A stretch of DNA of 17,480 nucleotides from Roseiarcus sp035500275 (GTDB lineage: Bacteria > Pseudomonadota > Alphaproteobacteria > Rhizobiales > Beijerinckiaceae): the NCBI GenBank assembly GCA_035500275.1, contig DATJXI010000210.1, forward strand, positions 1 to 17,480, in the 5' to 3' direction. How positions within the stretch are numbered: the stretch's first letter is position 1; the number at the start of each line of letters is the position of its first letter. The notes beneath the pieces are model-generated. The model ran no database searches, was not told the origin of the DNA, and worked only from the letters and a program-made list of their open reading frames with translations. Of this stretch, positions 1 through 7,016 are shown one piece after another. The translations under genes and the position numbers were made by a program.

Positions 1-1315
1 TGCGCCGGACGCCGGCCGCGACCGCCACCGCGACGATAACGGGCACGATGATCGCGTAGTCGCGCGTCATCTCGAAGACCATAATAATCGCCGTCATGAC
101 GGCGCCGGTCCCGGCGCCGACCACCGCCGCCATTCCGACGATTGCGGACGACGGAATCGTCAAGCCCGCGTGGGGGAGCGCGATGTTTGCGACCGAGGCG
201 AAGGCGGCGCCGAGCGTCGCGCCGAGGAAGAGCGAGGGCGAGAAGATGCCCCCCGACGCGCCGGAGCCGAGGCTGACGGTGGTCGCCAGCAGCTTGAGGA
301 CAAAAAGCAGGGCGAGCAGCCCCACCGCGGTCATCTGGTGATCGAGGATGGTCTGGATGACGCCGTAGCCGACGCCGTCCACGTAGGAATGGCCGAAGGC
401 GTGGGTGAGCCCGACCATCATCAGCCCGATCAGGGTCATGCCAATGACGTTCTGCAGGTAGACGTTGCGCGTGAGCGCCGGAAATCCGTCCTCCATGAAT
501 TCGAGCAGGCGGATGAAGGCCCATGCCGCGGCGCCGCAGAGGACGCCGAGCGCGACATAGGCCGCCGCTTCCTCGATCCCGAACGATCGCGCGGGCGGAA
601 AGAGAAGTTCGGGAACCGAGAAGGCAGGATTGGGGCCGATCAGGATGCGGCCAAGGAGCGTCGCGGAGCCGGTCGCGATGACCACCGGCAGGAAGGTCCG
701 GTTCGAGACCTCGGGCAACATGATCTCGAGCGCGAAGAGGACGCCGCCGAGCGGCGTATTGAACGTGGCGGCGATGCCGGCGCCCGCCCCCGCCGCAAGC
801 AAGGTGATCTTCTGCCCGGTCGAAAGCCCGATCGACCTCGAGAAGGCCGAGCCGAGCGCAGCGCCGATCTGGATGATCGGGCCTTCGCGGCCGACGGCGG
901 CGCCGGAGCCGATGGAGAGGGCCGAGGCGAGCGACTTGATGACGGCGACGAGGCCACGGATGTCGCCCCGGTTGTAGAAAATGGCGTCCATGACCTCGGG
1001 GACGCCGTGGCCCTTGGCTTCGGGGGCGAACCTCTGGACCAGATAGACGACGACGAGGCCGCCGAGGATCGGCGACAGAATAACCCAGTCGCCCCATCGG
1101 CTCGGCCCTTCGAGGACGTTCGCGTCATAGGCGATCTTGAGGACGCCGTTGAACGCAAAGTTGTGGATAAGGCCGATGAGGGAGCGCAACGCGACGGCGC
1201 CGATCCCCGTCAGGATGCCGACCGCCAGAGCCAGAAGGCAAAGCGTCAGCAGGTTGACAGCGCCGCGCGCGAGGTTCCTTTCGCGAAGGGAAGTGGTTCT
1301 GACGATTGCCTCCAA
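1..1315 (-). CDS. ClC-family chloride channel/transporter (3' end cut by window edge)
   Basis: This is a membrane chloride channel or Cl-/H+ exchanger; 438 codons are visible and the C-terminus lies beyond position 1. The three ClC selectivity signatures are present in order: GHGVP at residues 102-106 (GSGIP in E. coli), GREGP at 142-146 with the external gating glutamate E144, and GGIFSP further on (GxFxP). The ion-coordinating tyrosine is Y420 in MTRDY. The internal proton glutamate of E. coli ClC (E203) aligns with I198 in FALEIM, so it is absent. No ATG lies in frame near the N-terminus. TTG at 1315 follows GGAGAA by 8 bases and gives a short polar N-terminus (MEAIVRTTSLRERN) before the first helix. 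Many bacterial homologues carry CBS domains after the membrane part; whether this one does cannot be seen. It is the second gene in a leftward pair with the flavin hydroxylase. The family call is very secure; channel versus exchanger is open. Confidence 0.95.
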   Translation of the reverse strand, partial: MEAIVRTTSLRERNLARGAVNLLTLCLLALAVGILTGIGAVALRSLIGLIHNFAFNGVLKIAYDANVLEGPSRWGDWVILSPILGGLVVVYLVQRFAPEAKGHGVPEVMDAIFYNRGDIRGLVAVIKSLASALSIGSGAAVGREGPIIQIGAALGSAFSRSIGLSTGQKITLLAAGAGAGIAATFNTPLGGVLFALEIMLPEVSNRTFLPVVIATGSATLLGRILIGPNPAFSVPELLFPPARSFGIEEAAAYVALGVLCGAAAWAFIRLLEFMEDGFPALTRNVYLQNVIGMTLIGLMMVGLTHAFGHSYVDGVGYGVIQTILDHQMTAVGLLALLFVLKLLATTVSLGSGASGGIFSPSLFLGATLGAAFASVANIALPHAGLTIPSSAIVGMAAVVGAGTGAVMTAIIMVFEMTRDYAIIVPVIVAVAVAAGVRR

Positions 1316-1323
1316 CGGCCAGG

Positions 1324-1329
1324 TTCTCC
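1324..1329 (-). promoter_or_regulatory. Ribosome binding site deciding the TTG start of the ClC gene
   Basis: GGAGAA on the minus strand sits 8 bases before TTG at 1315. No ATG or GTG lies in this frame between here and the first membrane helix, so this site supports the TTG start. Confidence 0.55.
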
Positions 1330-1476
1330 GAATAGGCGACGGACGCGAACACGGCAGAGCGGCCGTCGCGGCTTCAGCGTCGCCAAAAAATTGCTTTTGT
1401 CGCGGGTGTAGAGGAATTATCAGGCAAGTCCGTGACGCGCGAGGCTTTTTGATTTTCTTGGGCGCGTCCTCCGAAA

Positions 1477-2736
1477 TTAGCCTGGTAAATGATCGCCTTT
1501 GTGGCGAATCGTTGGGGCCGTCCGTTCACGGGCGGATCTTGGCGCGACCCCCTCACGCATGACGAAACGCCTGAGCGGCCCGATCGCTGCGAGCGCGGCC
1601 AAGCCGGCGCCCCGGGCGAAGTCGATGGGAGCGAAGCCGGAGAGCAGCGCACGGTTGAGGCCGTCGACCGCGCTCGTGCGCATCAGGATGTCGGACGCCC
1701 TTGCACGCTCGTATCGAGCAAGCGCCGTGGGCGAGCCGATGTCGCCGCCTTCAGCGCGAGCTTCGAGCACGATTTCGACGAGCGCCTGCACGTCGCGAAG
1801 CCCAAGATTCAGCCCCTGCGCGCCGATGGGAGGAAACGCATGCGCGGCGTCGCCGACAAGCGCCAGCCGTTGCGCCGTGATCTTGCCGAGCGTTTGCCGC
1901 GCCATGGGAAAGAGGCCGCGGGGCCCATCAACCTGCATCGCGCCCAAGAGGGAATGCGCGTGGCGTTCGATCTCAAGCGCGAGCGCTTCATCATTCAGAG
2001 CCGCCCGCCTTCCGGCGACGCTATCCGACATGACCCAGACGAGGCTCGAGCGGTTGGGGGCGACGTCCGTACCGGGCAGCGGCACCAGCGTGAACGGCCC
2101 TTCGCGCGTATGGAACTCCGTCGAAACGTCCCGGTGGGGTAGGCGGTGCGCCAGAAACGTCGTGAGCGCGCTTTGCGGATAGCGATGGACGCGCGCTGTG
2201 AGCCCCGCCGAACGGGCGGCGAGCGAGGAGCGTCCATCCGCGCCGACGATGATCGCGCTCTGCATCAGCCCGCCGTCGGCGAGTCGCGCGGCTGCCCGCT
2301 CGCCGGCAAAATCATATGCGGCGACTGGAGCCGTCCGGCGCTCGAGCCGTGAGGTTTCAGCCGCCGCCTTCGCAAGCCGCTCGGCCAGCTTCTCGTTCTC
2401 GACGTTCCACCCGAAGGCGTCGAGGCCGATTTCCGACGCAAGGAACTCGACCAGGCGCGGAGGGAAGAGGGCGCCGGTGTCGTCCACGATGCGCAACGCC
2501 CGCATCGGCGCGGACTCGGGCTCGAGTAGGGCCCAGATTCCAAGGGAATCGAGATAGGCGACCGACCGGTCGAGCAAGGCGACCGTCCGACCCGGGGCCG
2601 CCTTTTCAGTGGTCCCGCAGCAGACGACGTCGAAACCGACCGCGGCAAAGGCGATCGCGGCGGTAAGCCCGGCCAATCCCGAGCCCGCGACGAGAACGTC
2701 GCAAACGCGATCGGCGGGGGAAAGGTCATTCGCCAT
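1477..2736 (-). CDS. UbiH/UbiF/COQ6-type FAD-dependent hydroxylase
   Basis: This is a class A flavoprotein monooxygenase of the family that hydroxylates the ubiquinone ring using NAD(P)H and O2 at the inner face of the cytoplasmic membrane. The FAD dinucleotide fold begins with GSGLAG at residues 18-23. The middle DG motif reads VGADGRSS, and the late FAD-ribityl motif reads GDAAHAFPPIGAQGLNLG, with the GQG-like AQGLN characteristic of UbiH/COQ6 proteins. At 419 residues the length is normal. The frame is open 63 bases further upstream, but ATG at 2736 leaves a short leader (MANDLSPADRVCD) before the first beta strand and is preferred. It lies upstream of the ClC gene on the same strand with a 161-base gap, and its 5' end faces the divergent pcs gene. 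Which ring position it acts on cannot be told from sequence; alphaproteobacteria carry several paralogues, so I give no symbol. Confidence 0.9.
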   Translation of the reverse strand: MANDLSPADRVCDVLVAGSGLAGLTAAIAFAAVGFDVVCCGTTEKAAPGRTVALLDRSVAYLDSLGIWALLEPESAPMRALRIVDDTGALFPPRLVEFLASEIGLDAFGWNVENEKLAERLAKAAAETSRLERRTAPVAAYDFAGERAAARLADGGLMQSAIIVGADGRSSLAARSAGLTARVHRYPQSALTTFLAHRLPHRDVSTEFHTREGPFTLVPLPGTDVAPNRSSLVWVMSDSVAGRRAALNDEALALEIERHAHSLLGAMQVDGPRGLFPMARQTLGKITAQRLALVGDAAHAFPPIGAQGLNLGLRDVQALVEIVLEARAEGGDIGSPTALARYERARASDILMRTSAVDGLNRALLSGFAPIDFARGAGLAALAAIGPLRRFVMREGVAPRSARERTAPTIRHKGDHLPG

Positions 2737-2874
2737 GCGCGCACACGGGGGTTGCGCCTTCACCCTACCGGATACGGACGGGGAGACGGCGCGGCTCAAC
2801 TTTGATAAGGCAAAGCTCGCGAGGTCAACCGCTTCCTTGCGACGTTATATCGAGGGGACCCGGCAGGACGCGGT

Positions 2875-3591
2875 ATGTCGACCGAAAAACGACCTGTTCC
2901 CGTCGCCAAGGTTGCGGGCATTTCCGTGCACATCTTCACCGCGTCCGGCGGCGCGGTGGCGGTTCTTGCGCTCTATGCCGCGATAGAACGCAATTTTCCG
3001 GCCTGTTTCGCATGGCTCGGGCTCGCGTTCTTCATCGACGGGATCGACGGGACGCTCGCGCGCGCGGCGAAAGTGCACGTGACCGCGGCCTCGATCGACG
3101 GCGCCGTTCTCGACCTTGTGGTCGATTTTCTCACCTACGTGCTCGTTCCTGTGGTCGCGCTCTGGCGATCCGACTTGATGCCGACCGAAGTCTCCTTCTG
3201 GATCGGGCTGCTCGTCGTGATCTCGTCTGCGCTCTACTTCGCCGACGTCAGGATGAAGACCGACGACCTTTGGTTCCGTGGCTTTCCCGCCGCGTGGAAC
3301 GTCCTCGTGCTCTATCTATTCGCGCTTCGCCCGCCTTGGCCCCTAAGCGCGGCGGTTCTGCTCGTCGCCGCGGGGCTCATGTTCGCGCCCGTCGTCTTCG
3401 TGCATCCGCTGCGTGTCGTGCGGCTGCGTAAGCTCACCATCGCGATGTCCATCGGCTGGTTCGCCTTTGCCGGCCTATCGCTCCTGCAGAACCTCATGCC
3501 CACGCCTTGGGTGAAGGCCGGCCTCATCGTGACCGCGGCCTATTTCCTCGCCCTTCCGCTGCTGCGGCATTCGCCCTGGGCGCATCATTGA
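2875..3591 (+). CDS. pcs: Phosphatidylcholine synthase
   Basis: This integral membrane CDP-alcohol phosphatidyltransferase condenses choline with CDP-diacylglycerol to give phosphatidylcholine and CMP (EC 2.7.8.24). The signature is visible as D58-G59-x2-A62-R63-x12-G76-x3-D80-x3-D84. The 12-residue spacer is the form specific to Pcs; most family members have 8. The rest is a series of about eight hydrophobic helices, and 238 residues is a usual Pcs length. ATG at 2875 follows AGGA (2865-2868) by 6 bases. The gene is divergent from the flavin hydroxylase, leaving a 138-base shared upstream region, and is followed by the tRNA-Cys promoter. It implies that the cell can make phosphatidylcholine from choline taken up from outside, as symbiotic and host-associated Hyphomicrobiales do. 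Call secure from the motif. Confidence 0.95.
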   Translation: MSTEKRPVPVAKVAGISVHIFTASGGAVAVLALYAAIERNFPACFAWLGLAFFIDGIDGTLARAAKVHVTAASIDGAVLDLVVDFLTYVLVPVVALWRSDLMPTEVSFWIGLLVVISSALYFADVRMKTDDLWFRGFPAAWNVLVLYLFALRPPWPLSAAVLLVAAGLMFAPVVFVHPLRVVRLRKLTIAMSIGWFAFAGLSLLQNLMPTPWVKAGLIVTAAYFLALPLLRHSPWAHH

Positions 3592-3598
3592 CTTAGCC

Positions 3599-3628
3599 TT
3601 GCCCGGCATCGCAAATCCTTGCTATAGG
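3599..3628 (+). promoter_or_regulatory. Probable promoter of tRNA-Cys
   Basis: A -35-like TTGCCC (3599-3604) and a -10-like TATAGG (3623-3628) are separated by 18 bases and lie 34 bases before the tRNA. CTATAG-type -10 elements are common before alphaproteobacterial tRNA genes. A perfect 6-bp hairpin (GCCGCG, 5-base loop, CGCGGC; 3628-3644) follows at the expected transcript start. Assigned from spacing and position only. Confidence 0.55.
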
Positions 3629-3662
3629 CCGCGCTTATCGCGGCTCAACGTTGTTGACCGCC

Positions 3663-3736
3663 GGCCTCGTGGCGGAGTGGCTACGCAGAGGACTGCAAAT
3701 CCTTGCACCCCGGTTCGATTCCGGGCGAGGCCTCCA
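3663..3736 (+). tRNA. tRNA-Cys (anticodon GCA)
   Basis: A complete cloverleaf is visible. The acceptor stem is GGCCTCG (3663-3669) paired with CGAGGCC (3726-3732), followed by discriminator T and an encoded CCA (3734-3736). The D stem is GCG/CGC. The anticodon stem is GAGGA/TCCTT with one G-T pair around the loop CTGCAAA, with GCA at 3695-3697. The T arm is CCCGG-TTCGATT-CCGGG. A tRNA-Cys just before the pcm-tolC-popZ-valS run is the usual alphaproteobacterial arrangement. Confidence 0.97.
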
Positions 3737-3785
3737 GCTTGCTGTCGTCGGCGACGGCGACGTTTGACTTGCGGGGCGAGATCCG

Positions 3786-4454
3786 GTGGTGACCGACGCT
3801 TGGGCCGAGGCGCAGCAGCGGCGACGTCTGGGAATGGTGAACGGCCAGCTGAGAACCGGCGCCGTCGTTGACCAGGAGGTTCTCGCGGCCTTTCTTGAGA
3901 TTCCGCGCGAGCGCTTTGTCGCCAAGAACTTCGCAGAGCTCGCCTATCTCGACCGCGATCTTCCTGCGCGCGGCGCAAAAATGCGGCGCCTCCTTGCTCC
4001 TCTGACCCTTGCGCGGATGATTCAAGCCGCCGCCGTTAAGCGAGGCGACCGCGCGCTGGACGTTGGGGGAGGCTCTGGGTATGGGGCGGCGATTCTCGAC
4101 CGCATGGGCGCCAAGGTCGTCCTTCTCGAATCGGACCCTGGCGCAGCGGCGGTCGCGCGTGAGGAGCCCGCAGGCAAGAACATCGAGGTCGTCGAGGGGC
4201 CGCTCGACGCAGGCGTCAAAGCCAATGCGCCCTTTGACGTCATTGTCATCGAGGGCGCGTTCAAAGTCTTTCCCGAAGCGCTTTTCGCCCAACTCGCAAA
4301 CGGCGGACGCCTCGTCGGCGTTGATGCGACCTCCGGAGCTTCGAAAGCCGTCCTCTTCGACAGGGACGGCGAGGCCGTGAGCCGGCGCGCGCTCCTCGAG
4401 GTCAGCGCTGACGTGCTGGATGGATTCGAGCCCCGGGTGAGCTTCGCCTTCTAA
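3786..4454 (+). CDS. pcm: Divergent protein-L-isoaspartate O-methyltransferase family protein
   Basis: This is a cytosolic class I SAM-dependent methyltransferase of the Pcm family. True Pcm methylates isoaspartyl residues in damaged proteins to start their repair. SAM motif I is LDVGGGSGYGAAIL (residues 91-104), and the later strands VVLLESD and FDVIVIEGAF fit the fold. The N-terminal region (MVNGQLRTGAVVD, IPRERFV) matches the family; 222 residues is normal. The substrate-loop motif, usually TIS followed by QP, reads RLLAP at residues 68-72, so the conserved serine is missing. I chose GTG at 3786, preceded by GGGGCGAG about 5 bases upstream; a second GTG follows directly, and ATG at codon 17 is less likely because the upstream residues are family-like. 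It sits between tRNA-Cys and tolC. Family membership is secure, but isoaspartate repair activity is uncertain. Confidence 0.85.
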   Translation: MVTDAWAEAQQRRRLGMVNGQLRTGAVVDQEVLAAFLEIPRERFVAKNFAELAYLDRDLPARGAKMRRLLAPLTLARMIQAAAVKRGDRALDVGGGSGYGAAILDRMGAKVVLLESDPGAAAVAREEPAGKNIEVVEGPLDAGVKANAPFDVIVIEGAFKVFPEALFAQLANGGRLVGVDATSGASKAVLFDRDGEAVSRRALLEVSADVLDGFEPRVSFAF

Positions 4455-4711
4455 CCACCCGGCGACCGGCGCAGCGGAGCGTCTCCGGTTCAAGTGTCTC
4501 ATGTTTGCGACGCTGCGGCAAAAAATGGGCGGGTTTGGCGCTGAACCTTGACGCCTGGGTAGCCACCGCCGGAATGCGCGCTATCATAAGCCGCTTGCGT
4601 CAGCCTCGCCATTTCTGGGGAAGCGACGAAAATGTGTCTGGGTCTTTCGTCTTTGGCATGCGACGTATCCGGGTTAGGAGTGCGGCGAGATCCTCTGAGA
4701 GGCGTTAGGCT

Positions 4712-6169
4712 ATGGTGGTGGGCGAAGGCGCGGGCAAGGAGTGGCGACCCGGGGTCGGCGCCGTGAGGACGAGAAGCTTTCGGGCGCTGCCTCTCGCGGC
4801 GGCAGGAATGGCGGTCATCGCCTCGGGCGCCAGCCGAGCCGAGACGATCAGCGGCGCGCTGATCAAGGCCTATCTTAACAATCCCCAAATCAACGCCTCG
4901 CGCGCCGGCGTGCGGGCCGCCGACGAGAACGTCCCGATCGCGAACTCCGGCTACCTGCCGACGATAACGGCGAGCGGCAACGCCGGCGTCGAGCACGTCA
5001 ACGCCAACGCTTTCGGCCAGTCCGCGACCGGCAACCGGCAGGAGGCGAGGTTCGCCTACGGCACCTTTCCCCGCGGCTACGGGATCGAGGCCAAAGAGAC
5101 CATCTTCGACGGCTACCGGACGATGAACCGCATCCGACAGGCCGAGTCCGGGGTCATGGCCGAGCGCGCGACGCTGCGCAACACCGAGCAGGATACCCTG
5201 CTATCCGGCCTCACGGCCTACATGGATGTCTTGCGTGATACGGCGCTGCTCGAATTGCAGCGCAACAACGTTCTCGTCCTCCAGGAGCAGCTCAGAGAGA
5301 CGCGCGACCGCTTCAACGTCGGCGAAGTGACGCGGACGGACGTCGCCCAGGCCGAGGCGAGCCTCTCCACCGGCAAGGCCACCGAACTCACCGCGGAATC
5401 GACCCTGAGCGCCTCGATAGGGCGCTACCGGGAGTTCATTGGAGAGCAGCCCAGAAGCCTCGCCCCGGTCAGGCCGCTTGTCGCTCCGCTGCCGAGGACT
5501 TTGCCTGAGGCGATCTCGATCTCGCAGATCGAGCATCCGCAAGTCGTGGGGTCTCTTCATGCGGTCGATCAGGGTATGCTGGCGGTCAAGATCGCGGAGG
5601 GGGCGCTCTACCCGCAAGCCTCGGTCGCCGGCGCGGTCAACCAGAACTTCGATCTGAGTGGAACCCCCGGCCTGCGCGCCTTTAGCGCCTCCGTCACGGG
5701 GACTCTCACCGTGCCGATCTACCAGGGCGGCCAGGAGTACGCGACGATCCGCAAAGCAAAAGAGAGTCTGTCCCAGGCGGAACTGAACCTCGACCAGACG
5801 CGCAATGCGGTCCGCGCCAACGTTGTGACCTTCTGGGGCCTCAACGAGGCCCAGACGGGAGTCGTGCGCGCCGCGCGCGCCTCGGTTCAGGCCAACGAGG
5901 TGGCGCTCGCCGGTGTTCGGGAAGAGGCCCGGGTCGGCCAGCGCACCACCCTCGACGTCCTCAACGCGCAGCAGGCGCTCTTGAACGCGCGTACCCTGCT
6001 GGTAACCGCCGAACATGACGCGGTCGTCTATTCCTATTCGCTGCTGTTGGCGATTGGGCGTCTCAACGCGCCGACGCTGGGCCTCGTGGTCGCGGAATAC
6101 GACCCGCACGTCCATTTCAATCAGGTCAAAAGCAAGCTTTGGGGCGTGAGGATCCCGTCCGGCAAGTAA
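4712..6169 (+). CDS. tolC: TolC-type outer-membrane efflux channel
   Basis: This is an outer-membrane factor of type I secretion and multidrug efflux: a trimeric beta-barrel with a long periplasmic alpha-helical tunnel. The N-terminus carries a signal peptide (residues about 19-43, hydrophobic LPLAAAGMAVIASG, predicted cleavage after SRA before ETISGALIKAY). Two OEP repeats follow, at roughly 50-250 and 265-465, with the usual heptad-rich helices (for example LRETRDRFNVGEVTRTDVAQ and the related VREEARVGQRTTLDVLNAQQ). 485 residues from ATG 4712. GTG at 4763 would give a more typical signal-peptide length and may be the real start; neither has a strong ribosome site. The 257-base gap upstream probably holds its promoter, though I cannot point to one with confidence. 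popZ follows after 140 bases. No membrane-fusion protein or ABC partner lies in the window, which fits a general-purpose TolC. Confidence 0.93.
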   Translation: MVVGEGAGKEWRPGVGAVRTRSFRALPLAAAGMAVIASGASRAETISGALIKAYLNNPQINASRAGVRAADENVPIANSGYLPTITASGNAGVEHVNANAFGQSATGNRQEARFAYGTFPRGYGIEAKETIFDGYRTMNRIRQAESGVMAERATLRNTEQDTLLSGLTAYMDVLRDTALLELQRNNVLVLQEQLRETRDRFNVGEVTRTDVAQAEASLSTGKATELTAESTLSASIGRYREFIGEQPRSLAPVRPLVAPLPRTLPEAISISQIEHPQVVGSLHAVDQGMLAVKIAEGALYPQASVAGAVNQNFDLSGTPGLRAFSASVTGTLTVPIYQGGQEYATIRKAKESLSQAELNLDQTRNAVRANVVTFWGLNEAQTGVVRAARASVQANEVALAGVREEARVGQRTTLDVLNAQQALLNARTLLVTAEHDAVVYSYSLLLAIGRLNAPTLGLVVAEYDPHVHFNQVKSKLWGVRIPSGK

Positions 6170-6309
6170 ACCGAAATTCGGAGGCGCTTGCCGTCGCCTT
6201 GGGTTCGCCGTTAACCTCGTCGCCGGCCGAGGCTGATTCGGGCGGGCGGCCGTATCTCGGTTGCCGAAAGCAGCCGGACGCGGGCAGCCTTGCGAGGCGA
6301 GGCGGCAAA

Positions 6310-6858
6310 ATGAGCGCAGTCAACTCGAGTGCGGGCGACCGCGAGGTCGAAGCGATCCGCCGCGCCCAGCGCGCCCACGAGCCGTCGATGGAGGAAATTC
6401 TCGCCTCGATCCGCGGCATCATCGCGGAAGAGCGGGACCCGGTGAGAGCGGCAGGATACACGGCTTTGCGCCCGGCAGCGCCCGCTTTTGCTTCCCAAGT
6501 CGTCCATTCGGAGAATTCGCAGGCGGAAAGGGCGGCGCGCCAGGCCCCTTGGTTTGACTTGGCGTTGAGCAAGGCGAACACGCCGACGGCAGCGCCGAGC
6601 CAGCCGCCTGAGGCAGAGCCTGCCGGGTCCGCGGAGGACGACGAGCCCCTGACGTCGCCCGAAACGGAGGAGGCGGTGCTGGCGGCGTTTGCGACGCTCT
6701 CCGCCGGCTTGCGGGCGCGCAGCGCAGAGCTCGCCGAGGCGATGGTCCGCGAGCTCATCCGCCCGATGCTGAAAGCCTGGCTCGACGAGAACCTTCCGGG
6801 CGTTGTCGAGCGGCTGGTGCGCGCCGAGCTAGATCGGATTTCGCGCTCCTTGCGCTGA
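6310..6858 (+). CDS. popZ: PopZ polar organising protein (DUF2497)
   Basis: PopZ self-assembles into a polymeric condensate at the cell pole that anchors the chromosome-partitioning ParB-parS complex and recruits cell-cycle regulators; this is known from Caulobacter crescentus and other alphaproteobacteria. The protein has the family layout. The conserved N-terminal partner-binding helix is EPSMEEILASIRGIIAEE (residues 24-41). A variable proline/acid-rich linker lies around residues 90-120 (PPEAEPAGSAEDDEP). The C-terminal oligomerisation helices cover about the last 60 residues (AMVRELIRPMLKAWLDENLP onward). At 182 residues it is close to the Caulobacter protein. The frame is open further upstream, but ATG at 6310 follows GAGGCGAGG by a few bases and gives the family N-terminus. 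It lies between tolC and valS, the position seen in many alphaproteobacteria. Confidence 0.93.
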   Translation: MSAVNSSAGDREVEAIRRAQRAHEPSMEEILASIRGIIAEERDPVRAAGYTALRPAAPAFASQVVHSENSQAERAARQAPWFDLALSKANTPTAAPSQPPEAEPAGSAEDDEPLTSPETEEAVLAAFATLSAGLRARSAELAEAMVRELIRPMLKAWLDENLPGVVERLVRAELDRISRSLR

Positions 6859-7016
6859 ACCCTGCTCGCCCGTCTGGCGCGTTGACTTGCCGCAGGACGA
6901 TGGGCTTTAAGCCGGTCGCGATTGCCCCCGATCGGCCGCCTTGTCAGCGCCCGCCGCAATCGCCGTCCTCAACCCTCATTCGCCGCCTCACGTGGGCGCC
7001 GCGGGCCCGAAAGTTC

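Noticed and set aside
170..1411. Rightward open frame of 413 codons
   Set aside because: It is the antisense shadow of the ClC gene. Its product is almost entirely charged residues (D, E, R, G), typical of a mirrored GC-rich frame, while the opposite strand carries unmistakable ClC motifs.
4459..4485. Imperfect inverted repeat ACCGG...CCGGT with GCGCAGCGGAG core after the Pcm homologue
   Set aside because: It could be a terminator or a decayed repeat element, but the stem is only 5 bp and there is no T run, so it is not listed as a feature.
4505..4708. Rightward open frame of 67 codons in the gap before tolC
   Set aside because: No ribosome site, arginine-rich tail, no resemblance to known proteins; probably upstream regulatory DNA of tolC.
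6882..7016. N-terminal extension of valS by 45 codons
   Set aside because: The extension is arginine/proline-rich and absent from ValS proteins; ATG 7017 gives the usual N-terminus.
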